Of a stretch of DNA of 53,396 nt, positions 24,096 to 32,579 are shown piece by piece. Within the stretch, counting starts at the first letter, position 1. Each line of letters begins with the position of its first letter. Below the pieces are notes generated by a model, which was not told where the DNA came from, searched no databases, and worked only from the letters and a program-made list of their open reading frames with translations. The stretch comes from Verrucomicrobiota bacterium (GTDB lineage Bacteria; Verrucomicrobiota; Verrucomicrobiia; Limisphaerales; UBA1100): assembly GCA_028343615.1 (NCBI GenBank), contig JAOLZA010000010.1, forward strand, positions 1 to 53,396. Direction: 5' to 3'. The translations under genes were made by a program, and so were the position numbers.

Positions 24096-25370
24096 TTAAG
24101 GAATTATTGGTTTGCTGGATTTCCAATCATAAAACGCAATTCCATTCAGCTCACGGACGGCTAATTGATTATCACTTACCGCTAGGTGACCCCAGGTCGG
24201 CTGCTCAGAGACTTTTTTTGAGTCGATAATCTGGAACTTCTCTGGATTGGCCCTGATTAGGTGGAGGGTTCCCCCTTGGTCAAGTGCTAGAATCTGGTCC
24301 CCTTGTCTTACCAGACTCATGTATTTACCATGGCGACCGCTACCGAATTGCTTGTCGCTTCTCCAACGTTCTTCACCGGTTTTCAGGTCGTAACAAGCAA
24401 AGTTCCCATCTTGAATAAGTAAATAAGCATGTCCTTCAAAGAGTACCGGACTGGACATGTAAGCTGAGGATTTAGAGCCATTTTTCCATTTCTCGCGAGA
24501 GGTCCATGACTCATTCACCTTATTAATTTTATAGTAATAAGATCCAGCTCTGTAAGTGCCAGTAAAAATTCCGCCCTCATAGGGCAAGGGAGTGAGGATG
24601 TTCATCCCCAGATAGGCCTTGACCGGTTGCCTCCATAGGACGGCTCCTGAATCGATATCAATTCCGGCTAGCTCGGTTCGAGCTTGAATGAGTATTTGGC
24701 GCTTTTTATCCAAGGTAGCAAAAACCGGTGATGAGAAGCCGCCACCTCCCAAACCGCCTTCGCCTTTCATTGTCCGCCAAATAATTTTCCCGGAAGCTTG
24801 GTCTATTTTACAGAAGCTGGCGCCAGCCTGCATATATACAAACTTACCGTCCACCATTGGTGAACAAACACAACCGAAACCGGGGATAGAGGTTTTGAAT
24901 TGTTTAGGGAAATTGATTTCCCAAATTTTTTTGCCGGTTTCGGTTTCCAAACAAAGGAGATTGTCGTGCATGCCGGCCACAAACAGTTTGCCGTTGGCTA
25001 GTGCGGGAGTGCTACGAATCCAGCTACCATTTACTCTGCCTGGATATGTAACCCTCCATTTTCCGGTTCCGGGCCACTGTTGCTTCCATTTTACTTTTCC
25101 TGTTGCCCGGTCTAGTGCCTGAACCACATCATTTTTATTTGCTCCCACTGATTCGGTTACATATACGGTATCCTTATCCAAGAGTGCTCCTGAATAACTG
25201 GAGCCCAGTTTCACGCGCCATTTAAGGTTTAGGTTTGATTCCTTTAGTGTGACTGGCCACTTCTTGCCACCCGCAACTCCATCCCGATTGGGACCACGCC
25301 ATTGGGTCCAATCTTCGCCACATAGGTTAGAAACGGTGAATGTAAGGATAAAAAAAGAGACTATTTTCAT
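24096..25370 (-). CDS. PQQ-like beta-propeller exported protein
   Basis: A 424-residue secreted protein: signal peptide MKIVSFFILTFTVSNLCG, then DWTQWRGPNRDGVAGG, a hallmark opening of PVC PQQ-repeat propellers. Repeats of the WKxxxxGxxxxxPAVANGKLFVAG type form the blades, for example GKVKWKQQWPG and SGKIIWRTMKG. The BamB-like fold in these families need not bind PQQ, and no dedicated substrate is apparent. The DNA is more AT-rich than adjacent genes. Upstream is a 227-bp divergent region to the SRAP gene. Confidence 0.88.
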   Translation of the reverse strand: MKIVSFFILTFTVSNLCGEDWTQWRGPNRDGVAGGKKWPVTLKESNLNLKWRVKLGSSYSGALLDKDTVYVTESVGANKNDVVQALDRATGKVKWKQQWPGTGKWRVTYPGRVNGSWIRSTPALANGKLFVAGMHDNLLCLETETGKKIWEINFPKQFKTSIPGFGCVCSPMVDGKFVYMQAGASFCKIDQASGKIIWRTMKGEGGLGGGGFSSPVFATLDKKRQILIQARTELAGIDIDSGAVLWRQPVKAYLGMNILTPLPYEGGIFTGTYRAGSYYYKINKVNESWTSREKWKNGSKSSAYMSSPVLFEGHAYLLIQDGNFACYDLKTGEERWRSDKQFGSGRHGKYMSLVRQGDQILALDQGGTLHLIRANPEKFQIIDSKKVSEQPTWGHLAVSDNQLAVRELNGIAFYDWKSSKPIIP

Positions 25371-25597
25371 TGTGAATTTTTTTTGAGATATTGATGTTCA
25401 ATTGCGCGGGAAGCTACTGCTTGCCCCAATCCAAGGCAAGATTTATAAGCAATCGATTTCCCCTTCTGCTCGTGATTTAGCTGGGCAGAGAATTGCCCCT
25501 TGGATGCCATTGTCTGCGGGCAAGAGCCAAATCTTCTTCCTTAATCTTAGTTCTGTTTTTTGTTTAGAATTCCGAAACTAGCATTTAGAATTTTCGC

Positions 25598-26221
25598 ATG
25601 TGCGGGCGCTATTCCGAGACTGTTGATCCCATGGAACTAGCCGCCGTGTTGTCGATTGAGCTCTGCACGTACGAGTTCACCCCGCGTCCGATGATTGCGC
25701 CCACGCAAATGGCTCCGGTCGTCCTGCGCGAAAATGGACGCACGGAACTGCGCCCCATGCGCTGGGGTCTCATCCCGCATTGGGCCGAGGACGAAAAAAT
25801 CGGCAGCAAACTCATCAACGCCCGCAGTGAAACTGCTGCTAATAAGCCCGCCTTCCGCGAGGCATGGCAAAGCCGCCGTTGCCTTATACCGGCTACTGGT
25901 TTCTACGAATGGAATCATCGTGAAGTTAGCAGGCAACCCTTTCATTTTCATATTCCATCACGGCCAATTTTTTGTTTTGCCGGCCTCTGGGAGCGTTGGC
26001 ACCGTTCGGCTTCTAAGCAGGCTGAATTGTTTCAAGATGCTTTCGAGCCTCCGCCTGCCGTGTTGGAGACCTTCACTATCCTCACCACCGAGCCCAACGC
26101 CGTAGTGGAAGGATATCACGACCGAATGCCGGTGGTGCTGGAAGCTGAAATGGAAGGCTGGCTCGAGAACAAGTGCGAGATTCTCAAGTACAATGGGGAT
26201 TTGGATGTGGAGCCGTTGTAG
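25598..26221 (+). CDS. SOS-response-associated peptidase (SRAP, YedK/HMCES-like)
   Basis: Caps abasic sites in single-stranded DNA by a covalent thiazolidine link through Cys-2. The protein begins MCGRYSET, with Cys-2 exposed after Met removal. Other conserved elements follow: RPMRWGLIPHWA, NARSETAANKPAFREAW, RRCLIPATGFYEWNH, TTEPNAVVEGYHDRMPVVL with the catalytic His and Glu. 207 residues, a normal length. Divergent from the PQQ-propeller gene. Confidence 0.93.
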   Translation: MCGRYSETVDPMELAAVLSIELCTYEFTPRPMIAPTQMAPVVLRENGRTELRPMRWGLIPHWAEDEKIGSKLINARSETAANKPAFREAWQSRRCLIPATGFYEWNHREVSRQPFHFHIPSRPIFCFAGLWERWHRSASKQAELFQDAFEPPPAVLETFTILTTEPNAVVEGYHDRMPVVLEAEMEGWLENKCEILKYNGDLDVEPL

Positions 26222-26291
26222 CCGGGTGTGGCAGCCGAGTGGTGGTCAACAACAGGGTCTATTCTCGCAGAATCGGTTGCTTAATTAAGGG

Positions 26292-26297
26292 TATAAT
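26292..26297 (+). promoter_or_regulatory. Candidate -10 box upstream of the DUF192 gene
   Basis: A perfect TATAAT lies about 80 bp before the likely start, in an AT-rich pocket (cttaattaagggtataatta). No matching -35 is seen at 17 bp, so this is a tentative promoter for the DUF192-nadE pair. Confidence 0.3.
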
Positions 26298-26378
26298 TAG
26301 AGTCCGACACACTGGCCAAGGTCAAGATATGAGCATCAGCGGCTTGTTATCCAAGTTTGGGTGCGGCAGTCTGTGCGC

Positions 26379-26894
26379 ATGCGAATCGAGATGGTTTTCA
26401 TGGTGATTCTGCTGGGGGGCTGCGAACAGCCGCCGCCGGTGGTCAATGGCGCCAAATTGCCGGCTGATCCCGATGGAATTACCCAAGCGCAACCCAAGCT
26501 ACCTTCTATCAAACTGTTTGTGGGTGCGGTAGAGATGGAGGCGGAACAGGCGTTGACGGCTCGGCAAATCGAGACTGGCATGATGTTTCGCAAAACAATG
26601 GGCGAAAATGAGGGGATGATCTTTGTGTTCCAGCGGCCTAACTCGCGGGGGTTTTGGATGAAGAACTGCCCGGTGCCGATGAGTGCCGCGTATATCGATC
26701 CGCAGGGGCGCATCAACGAAATCGTAAAACTCGAGCCGCATAATACTAACAGTGTGAAGTCCCGGAGTATTCAAATCCAATATGTGCTCGAAGCGCCGCG
26801 CGGGTGGTTCAAGAAACACGGCCTTGGGCCGGGCGTGACGATCATGACCCCGAAAGGCACGTTGCAGCAGACGTATTTTCCTAGACGCCAATGA
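26379..26894 (+). CDS. DUF192 (UPF0127) lipoprotein
   Basis: A 171-residue lipoprotein: MRIEMVFMVILLGGC is a signal with lipobox LGGC. The C-terminal DUF192 domain shows ARQIETGMMFRKTMGENEGM, FWMKNCPVPMSAAYID and YVLEAPRGWFKKHGLGPG, all conserved. DUF192 is a small beta-barrel of unknown function, often exported. ATG 26379 is preferred over GTG 26361 because it begins the signal sequence. Its stop overlaps the nadE start (ATGA). Confidence 0.88.
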   Translation: MRIEMVFMVILLGGCEQPPPVVNGAKLPADPDGITQAQPKLPSIKLFVGAVEMEAEQALTARQIETGMMFRKTMGENEGMIFVFQRPNSRGFWMKNCPVPMSAAYIDPQGRINEIVKLEPHNTNSVKSRSIQIQYVLEAPRGWFKKHGLGPGVTIMTPKGTLQQTYFPRRQ

Positions 26895-28522
26895 AGATTG
26901 CTTTAGCGCAAATAAACACCACCGTGGGCGATTTCGCCGGCAACACGGCGCGCTTGCGGGAAGCGTGCGAGCGCGCTGCAGAACTGGGCGCGGAACTGGT
27001 GCTGGCGCCGGAGTTGGCGATTACCGGGTACCCGCCGCGCGATTTACTGCTGAAGAGTGGCTTCATCGAAGGCAACCTTGCTGCGTTAGCGGAACTCGCG
27101 GCGGACATTGGCGATACGGCGTTGGTGGTGGGGCACGTAGGTTTGAATGCCGATCAACCGGGGCGTCGGGCGATCAATGCGGTTTCGCTTTTGTATAGGG
27201 GCAAGGTGGTGGCCACGCGCACTAAAAGTTTGCTTCCTACTTATGATGTGTTCGATGAGGCGCGCTACTTCGAGCCGGCCACGGAAAATACACCGGTCGA
27301 TTTTAACGGCCATTCGCTTGGTCTCACGGTGTGCGAGGATGTGTGGAATGATGAAAATTTCTGGTGCGACCGGCGTTACCGCGTCAATCCCGTAGAGGCC
27401 TTGGTGGAGCAAGGCGCTGAACTGATTCTGAACGTGTCCGCCTCGCCGTGGCATCTGGGCAAACACCGTATGCGCGCGGATATGCTCGCCAGTCTCGCCG
27501 CCAAGGTGGCGAGACCATTGCTGTACTGCAATGCCGTGGGCGGCAATGACGAATTGATTTTTGATGGCGGCAGCCTCGCCTTGAATACTGAGGGCAAGCC
27601 CATCGCTCCGGGGAAATTTTTCGCGGAAGATTTGGTGATGGTTGACACCGAAGCATCACCTGTCGAGCTTTCCACGCCCAAAGATGAAGCGTTGCTGCAC
27701 GATGCGCTGGTGCTGGGCGTGCGCGATTACCTTGGTAAATGTGGCTTCCGCAGCGCGGTGATTGGCCTTAGCGGCGGCATCGATTCCGCAGTTACCGCAG
27801 TGCTCGCCGTAGCGGCGCTTGGGAAAGAGAATGTACGAGGAGTAGCGCTGCCCTCGCAATATTCTTCCGCAAGCAGTCTCGATGACGCGCAGGCACTTGC
27901 CAGGAATCTTGGCATTCAATATGACGTGGTACCAATTAAGGCCGGTTTTAAAACCGCCAAGCAAAGCCTCGAGCAGGTGTTTGGCGACCGGCCCGAAGAT
28001 GTTACAGAAGAAAATATGCAAGCCCGTTTGCGTGGATTGTTGCTGATGGCGATGAGCAACAAGTTCGGCTCGCTTGTTTTAACGACCGGCAATAAAAGTG
28101 AATTGGCCGTGGGCTACTGCACGTTGTATGGCGATATGTGCGGCGGGCTGGCGGTCATCAGCGATCTGCCCAAGACAATGGTGTATCGCCTCGCGCGCTG
28201 GATGAATCGCGATGGAGAAGTGATTCCCGTCAGCACCATCGAAAAGCCTCCAAGTGCCGAGCTGCGACTCGACCAAAAAGACGAAGACTCGCTGCCGCCT
28301 TACGATGTGCTCGATGCCATCCTTGAGCGTTACGTAGTGGAAGGCCAATCGGTGGATGAAATCCTCGCCGCAGATTTTGATGCCGACACCGTTCGCCGCA
28401 TCGCCCGCCTCATCGAACACAACGAATACAAACGCCGCCAAGCCGCGCCGGGATTAAAGGTCACGAGTAAGGCGTTTGGCGTGGGGCGGCGGATTCCGGT
28501 GGCGCAGCGTTACCAAGGCTAG
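26891..28522 (+). CDS. nadE: Glutamine-dependent NAD+ synthetase
   Basis: Amidates nicotinic acid adenine dinucleotide to NAD+. The N-terminal nitrilase-like glutaminase domain (about residues 1-255) has the Glu-Lys-Cys triad region: APELAITGYPPRDLL, KSLLPTYDVFDE and GLTVCEDVWN. The C-terminal synthetase domain (about 270-543) has the P-loop GLSGGIDSAVTAVLAV and the GNKSELAVGYCTLYGDMCGG stretch. 543 residues fits the bacterial two-domain type. The last 62 nt lie under the PAP2 gene on the other strand. Confidence 0.96.
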   Translation: MKIALAQINTTVGDFAGNTARLREACERAAELGAELVLAPELAITGYPPRDLLLKSGFIEGNLAALAELAADIGDTALVVGHVGLNADQPGRRAINAVSLLYRGKVVATRTKSLLPTYDVFDEARYFEPATENTPVDFNGHSLGLTVCEDVWNDENFWCDRRYRVNPVEALVEQGAELILNVSASPWHLGKHRMRADMLASLAAKVARPLLYCNAVGGNDELIFDGGSLALNTEGKPIAPGKFFAEDLVMVDTEASPVELSTPKDEALLHDALVLGVRDYLGKCGFRSAVIGLSGGIDSAVTAVLAVAALGKENVRGVALPSQYSSASSLDDAQALARNLGIQYDVVPIKAGFKTAKQSLEQVFGDRPEDVTEENMQARLRGLLLMAMSNKFGSLVLTTGNKSELAVGYCTLYGDMCGGLAVISDLPKTMVYRLARWMNRDGEVIPVSTIEKPPSAELRLDQKDEDSLPPYDVLDAILERYVVEGQSVDEILAADFDADTVRRIARLIEHNEYKRRQAAPGLKVTSKAFGVGRRIPVAQRYQG

Positions 28523-29216
28523 CGGTTGGGTCGATTCCCGCGACTCGTTCCAATTTCCCATCACACCATCCCGCCATGCGCGCGGCGGCCAGTGCGGCGA
28601 GGCCGGCCATAGCCGCGCCGGCGACAATATCCATCGTGTAATGCGCACGCAAGGTAAGCACGGTGATAATTTCAAAAATTGCGATGCCCACGCCGATCAC
28701 CGCGCCGGTGCGGCCAAAGCGTCGGGCCAATTCAATGGCTCCGAAGACGGCGATGCCGGTGTGGCCGGAAAAGAAAAAGTCATTGGCCACGCCGTAGGTA
28801 ATCAGCAGTGAAGGCATGCCGGGGTCTCTCCAAATAATTCCGTCCGGCAATGGTAGCGCGCAAAAATATTGGCACACCTGTCGCGCGGCGAACAGAATGA
28901 GCAACGCGAGAAATGGCCTAATGGATTTGCCAAAGATGGCGTTGGCCAGCAACCAAATACCAATGAGATCGATCAGGGCCGTGCTGACGATCAACAGGGT
29001 GTTGGCGGCTTTTTCATTTTGGTTGAGGTACGCATTCCAATTAGCGGTGAGTACGTGCGCTTGGTCGACGATGGCAGCGGTTGCGCCGGTATACTCCACG
29101 TCGCGCTGGCCGATCATGGATTGCGTGAAGTGCCACAGTACGAGGCCGATGATGATGGCTGCCAGCCGCAAGTTTCGTAGTCGCCACGGGAGATTCTTGT
29201 TGGTTGGGTCGGTCAC
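28461..29216 (-). CDS. PAP2-type membrane phosphatase/phosphotransferase
   Basis: About 251 residues with six predicted membrane helices and PAP2 active-site motifs: FFSGHTGIAVFG (SGHT) and LRAHYTMDIVAGA (HYTxD). The arrangement resembles the PAP2_C / sphingomyelin-synthase-like branch more than PgpB, but the classic first motif (KxxxxxxRP) is not seen. The likely role is lipid-phosphate hydrolysis or headgroup transfer at the membrane. Start GTG 29216 is chosen since upstream frame residues (to 29336) are hydrophilic and low in family character. Its 3' end overlaps nadE by 62 nt. Confidence 0.75.
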   Translation of the reverse strand: MTDPTNKNLPWRLRNLRLAAIIIGLVLWHFTQSMIGQRDVEYTGATAAIVDQAHVLTANWNAYLNQNEKAANTLLIVSTALIDLIGIWLLANAIFGKSIRPFLALLILFAARQVCQYFCALPLPDGIIWRDPGMPSLLITYGVANDFFFSGHTGIAVFGAIELARRFGRTGAVIGVGIAIFEIITVLTLRAHYTMDIVAGAAMAGLAALAAARMAGWCDGKLERVAGIDPTASLGNAAPPESAAPRQTPYS

Positions 29217-29326
29217 AATCTTTTCGTTTCCACCATGATGCCTGTGTTTTTCGATTTTCCTAATTGATAAAACAATTCGGTCGATTGATTGAGTCGATGG
29301 ACGTTTTCCCTTATGATCTGCCGCCC

Positions 29327-30613
29327 ATGATTTCACGCACCAAGTCCGAGGCCCTATTTTCTAAATCGCTGAACCATATTCCCGGTGGCGTGAATTCGCC
29401 TGTGCGGGCGTTTCGTGGTGTGGGTGGGCAGCCGGTTTTTGCGGAGCGTGCGGCGGGGGCGCACATGTGGGATGTGGATGGTAATGAGTACATCGACTAC
29501 GTGGGTACTTGGGGCCCAGCGGTCTTGGGGCATGCAAATCCTGCCATTATTGAGGCGATAAAACAGGCGGCGGAAAAGGGCTCCAGTTTTGGTATCCCCA
29601 CAGAGGCCGAGGTGCGGATGGCACAATTGGTGAAGGCTTGCGTGCCGAGTGTGGAGAAAATACGAATGGTTAATTCCGGTACCGAAGCGTGCATGAGCGC
29701 TATTCGCGTGGCGCGTGGGTTTTCGGGGCGACCGAAGATTATTAAATTCGATGGTTGCTATCACGGGCACGCTGATTCGCTTTTGGTCAAAGCCGGCTCG
29801 GGTGCGCTTACGTGCGGCAATCCGGACAGCGCGGGTGTGCCGCCAGAGTTTACCGCGCACACAATTGTTGTGCCTTTCAATGACGAGGCAGCGGTGCGCG
29901 AGGCGTTCGCGGCCAATGCCGGGCAAGTTGCGGGCATCATTCTTGAGCCAGTTCCGGCCAATGCGGGCGTGTATTTGCCTCGTGAGGGTTACTTGGAGTT
30001 TCTGCGTGAAATCTCAACGGTCAACGAAAGTCTCCTCATTTTTGATGAAGTAATGACAGGGTTTCGTGTGGGCCTCGCCGGGGCGCAAGGGCACTTTGGC
30101 ATCACGCCTGACTTGAGTTGCTTTGGCAAAATCATCGGTGGCGGACTGCCCGTGGGTGCCTTTGGCGGACGCGCGGACGTAATGGACGTACTCGCGCCTG
30201 ACGGCCCTGTGTACCAAGCTGGCACACTCAGCGGCAACCCCCTCGCGATGGCCGCCGGTATTGCTGCGCTTGAGCAATTGCAATCAGGCGAGGTGTACGA
30301 ACGGTTGGAAGCTCTCGGTGTGCGGTTGGAAGCGGGACTCAACGCGGCTGCAAAATCAGTGGGCGTATCGGTGGTAACCCAACGCCTCGGCTCGATGGGT
30401 TGTTTATTTTTCACCGATCAACCCGTCCACAATCTCGCCGATGCTATGCGCGCAGATCGCGATCGGTTCAAAAAATATTTCCACGGAATGCTCGCCGAAA
30501 GCATTTACTTTGCCCCCTCCGCATTCGAAGCTGGTTTCCTTTCCAACGCGCATACGGAGGCCGATGTGGACGCCACCATTGGTGCTGCGGAGAAAGTTAT
30601 GGGGGAACTCTGA
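29327..30613 (+). CDS. hemL: Glutamate-1-semialdehyde 2,1-aminomutase
   Basis: PLP enzyme producing 5-aminolevulinate in the C5 haem pathway. MISRTKSEALFSKSLNHIPGGVNSPVRAF is the family opening (split here: PGGVNSPVRAF is diagnostic). YVGTWGPAVLGHANPAI, NSGTEACMSAIRVARG, KFDGCYHGHADSLLVKAG and the PLP-Lys region CFGKIIGGGLPVGAFGG are present. Start ATG 29327 gives 428 residues, the normal length; earlier in-frame starts lack similarity. The TGA overlaps the ruvX ATG (ATGA-type junction TGATG). Confidence 0.96.
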   Translation: MISRTKSEALFSKSLNHIPGGVNSPVRAFRGVGGQPVFAERAAGAHMWDVDGNEYIDYVGTWGPAVLGHANPAIIEAIKQAAEKGSSFGIPTEAEVRMAQLVKACVPSVEKIRMVNSGTEACMSAIRVARGFSGRPKIIKFDGCYHGHADSLLVKAGSGALTCGNPDSAGVPPEFTAHTIVVPFNDEAAVREAFAANAGQVAGIILEPVPANAGVYLPREGYLEFLREISTVNESLLIFDEVMTGFRVGLAGAQGHFGITPDLSCFGKIIGGGLPVGAFGGRADVMDVLAPDGPVYQAGTLSGNPLAMAAGIAALEQLQSGEVYERLEALGVRLEAGLNAAAKSVGVSVVTQRLGSMGCLFFTDQPVHNLADAMRADRDRFKKYFHGMLAESIYFAPSAFEAGFLSNAHTEADVDATIGAAEKVMGEL

Positions 30614-31026
30614 TGAACGCATTGGGAATTGATCACGGAGACAAGCGGATGGGGATTGCAGGGAGCGATGCGTTGGGGATGTTGGCGCATCCGTTGGAGA
30701 TGGTTTTAGCAAAGCCCTTTGATGTTTTTCTGAAAAGGTTGGAGGAAATTTTGACGGAACGGCAGGTAGAACAAGTCGTGGTGGGGATGCCGCGGAATAT
30801 GGACGGCAGCTTCGGTCCCCAAACCGTGAAGGTGCAGGAATTTGTGAGTTTATTAAAAAGATCGGTGGCCGTGCCGGTGCGCACGTGGGACGAGCGGCTG
30901 ACGAGCGTGGCGGCAGAACGGGCGCTGCGCGAGGCGGGCATCAACGCCAAGGACGCCAAGGGCAAGGTGGATGCTTCGGCGGCTGCGGTGATGTTGCAGG
31001 GGTATCTAGACAGCCTCTCGATGTGA
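30613..31026 (+). CDS. ruvX: Putative Holliday-junction resolvase / pre-16S rRNA nuclease
   Basis: YqgF/RuvX, 137 residues, RNase-H-like fold. NALGIDHGDKRMGIAGSD holds the first Asp, VVVGMPRNMDGSFGPQ the middle motif, TWDERLTSVAAE a conserved acidic segment, and VDASAAAVMLQGYL the last Asp. In E. coli YqgF matures the 16S rRNA 5' end; the resolvase role is weaker. The start is ATG 30613, overlapping the hemL stop; truA begins 2 nt after the stop. Confidence 0.93.
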   Translation: MNALGIDHGDKRMGIAGSDALGMLAHPLEMVLAKPFDVFLKRLEEILTERQVEQVVVGMPRNMDGSFGPQTVKVQEFVSLLKRSVAVPVRTWDERLTSVAAERALREAGINAKDAKGKVDASAAAVMLQGYLDSLSM

Positions 31027-31028
31027 AA

Positions 31029-31793
31029 ATGAAAAACGACAGCGAGGCGGTTCGGTTCAAGCTTACGATTGCTTACGACGGCACGGGGTATGCCGGCTGG
31101 CAGTTGCAAAAAAATGCAATATCGGTGCAGCAAAGGGTGGAGGAAGCGTTTCGGAAACTTTTTCCCGATGTGGCTCGCGTTCATAGTTCGAGCCGAACAG
31201 ACACGGGTGTGCACGCGATGGGGATGGTGGCGCACGTGGACATCCCACGAGCGGAGCTCAAAATGGATGAGCGCCAGTTGTTACTGGCGGTTAATTCGTT
31301 TTTGCCTGAGGATGTTCGGTTGAATGAGGTCCGTAAGATAGAACCGGGTTTTCACGCGCGTTTTGATGCAAAGAAAAAGCAGTATCGTTATGTGATTTGG
31401 AATCATCCGGCGATGAATCCGCTGCTGCGCAATCGCGTGTGGCAAGTGGCCGTGCCGCTGGATTTTGAGCGAATGCAAAAGGCGGCGAAGTTGTTTGTGG
31501 GTAAAAAAAATTTTCAATCTTTCGCATCCGCACACGAATACAAAATGGAATCCACGGTCCGCCGCGTGACCAGCTGCAAGGTCTATCAGCGCGACAGCGA
31601 ATTAACGGTGGTGATCGAAGGTGAAGGATTTTTGTATAAAATGTGCCGAGGTATTGTGGGCACTCTGGTGCTAGTGGGCCAGCGGAAGTTGACGCAAAAA
31701 GACATCCGTGAAATTTTTCGTAAACGCGACCGGCAAGTGGCGGGGATGAACGCACCGGCTTGTGGATTGACGTTGTGGAGGGTTTTTTACTAA
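31029..31793 (+). CDS. truA: tRNA pseudouridine(38-40) synthase
   Basis: Modifies uridines 38-40 in the anticodon stem. FKLTIAYDGTGYAGWQLQ opens the domain, SSRTDTGVHAMGMVAHVD contains the catalytic Asp in RTDxGVHA, and FHARFDAKKKQYRYVIWN and FLYKMCRGIVGTLVLVG follow. Start ATG 31029 (or GTG 31023) gives 254 residues. The last gene of hemL-ruvX-truA. Confidence 0.95.
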   Translation: MKNDSEAVRFKLTIAYDGTGYAGWQLQKNAISVQQRVEEAFRKLFPDVARVHSSSRTDTGVHAMGMVAHVDIPRAELKMDERQLLLAVNSFLPEDVRLNEVRKIEPGFHARFDAKKKQYRYVIWNHPAMNPLLRNRVWQVAVPLDFERMQKAAKLFVGKKNFQSFASAHEYKMESTVRRVTSCKVYQRDSELTVVIEGEGFLYKMCRGIVGTLVLVGQRKLTQKDIREIFRKRDRQVAGMNAPACGLTLWRVFY

Positions 31794-31873
31794 GGAGATA
31801 GAATTCAGCAGACAAAATTTAGGGTGAAACCAAGGCGGTCGATGTTCAAATTCTGACTCCTAACTCCTTAAAA

Positions 31874-32341
31874 ATGAAAATTGTCCTTCTCGAACCAGAA
31901 ATCCCGCCTAATACCGGCAACGTGGCGCGGTTATGTGCTGCCACGCATTCGGTGTTGCACTTGATCGGGCCACTAGGGTTTCGGTTGGATGATTCGCAGC
32001 TCAAGCGGGCGGGAATGGATTATTGGGAGCAAGTGGATTGGACGTTCTGGGAAAACTGGCCGGCCTTCGCAGAGAGTTTGTCTGCGGATATGCGGTTTTG
32101 GTTCGTGGAGCAGGGCGGTGGGCGGCGTTATGACTCAGTTGAGTTCGGGCCGGAAGATTATCTTGTGTTCGGCCGCGAATCAACGGGTCTCCCGAAGGCG
32201 TTGCTCGCGGAAAATCCCGAGCGATGCCTCGAAATTCCTGTGCAAAACCCGGAAGCGCGGTCGCTGAATTTGTCAAACTGTGTGGCATTGGTGCTGTACG
32301 AAGCGTTGCGTCAGCAGGGGTTTGGCGAAGATTCGGATTGA
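31874..32341 (+). CDS. trmL: tRNA (cytidine(34)-2'-O)-methyltransferase
   Basis: SPOUT methyltransferase modifying the wobble base of tRNA-Leu isoacceptors. MKIVLLEPEIPPNTGNVARLC is the opening (PPNTGN signature), LVFGRESTGLPKALL the SAM-binding loop and ARSLNLSNCVALVLYEALR the C-terminal knot. 155 residues, standard. An A/G-rich TAAGGAG lies further upstream. It stands alone before the riboswitch. Confidence 0.93.
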   Translation: MKIVLLEPEIPPNTGNVARLCAATHSVLHLIGPLGFRLDDSQLKRAGMDYWEQVDWTFWENWPAFAESLSADMRFWFVEQGGGRRYDSVEFGPEDYLVFGRESTGLPKALLAENPERCLEIPVQNPEARSLNLSNCVALVLYEALRQQGFGEDSD

Positions 32342-32393
32342 CCTCCTCTCTTCATCCTTTATTCTCCCCTTAGCCCCTTCAAGTTTGCGGGGG

Positions 32394-32506
32394 CACTCAT
32401 TGCGAGTGGCGGAGGGACTGGCCCGTTGATGTCACGGCAACCGATCGGAGCGACGACTTCGGTGGCAGGTGCCAAATCCAGCCGACGCGAGTCGGGAAAA
32501 TGAGTT
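32394..32506 (+). promoter_or_regulatory. SAM-I (S-box) riboswitch aptamer
   Basis: The conserved SAM-I core is present in order: P1 ACTCATT (32395-32401) pairing with AATGAGT (32499-32505); the kink-turn strand GGAGGGACTGGCCC; then CGGCAACC; a P3 arm (ccgatcggagcgacgacttcgg region); GGTGCCAAATCCAGC; and P4 CCGAC GCGA GTCGG. These match S-box consensus elements by eye. SAM binding normally stabilises P1 and lets the downstream terminator form. It stands before the ThrC-like gene, an unusual target. Confidence 0.9.
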
Positions 32507-32522
32507 GGCACGTGGTCGTTTG

Positions 32523-32552
32523 CCCGCTCAAAGAAATGAGCGGGATTTTTTT
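32523..32552 (+). terminator. Riboswitch expression-platform terminator
   Basis: CCCGCTCA (32523-32530), loop AAGAAA, TGAGCGGG (32537-32544), then A and seven T (32546-32552). The TGAG of the P1 3' strand can pair with the CTCA of the terminator 5' arm, so P1 and the terminator compete with an antiterminator. This predicts OFF at high SAM. The pairing is short (4-5 bp). Confidence 0.85.
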
Positions 32553-32579
32553 ATGCCAAAAATAAAACAACAGGGATTT

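Noticed and set aside
26173-26406. 77-aa plus-strand ORF overlapping the SRAP 3' end
   Set aside because: Out-of-frame shadow of SRAP running into the intergenic region, with no ribosome-binding site or motifs.
31793-31873. Inverted TAAGGAG/CTCCTTA around the truA-trmL gap as a terminator
   Set aside because: Only 7 bp match, separated by about 65 nt, with no T-run.
32469-32579. Upstream starts for the ThrC-like gene (32469, 32553)
   Set aside because: They lie inside the riboswitch and against the terminator T-run; ATG 32580 has an AGGGA and begins at the ribbon domain.
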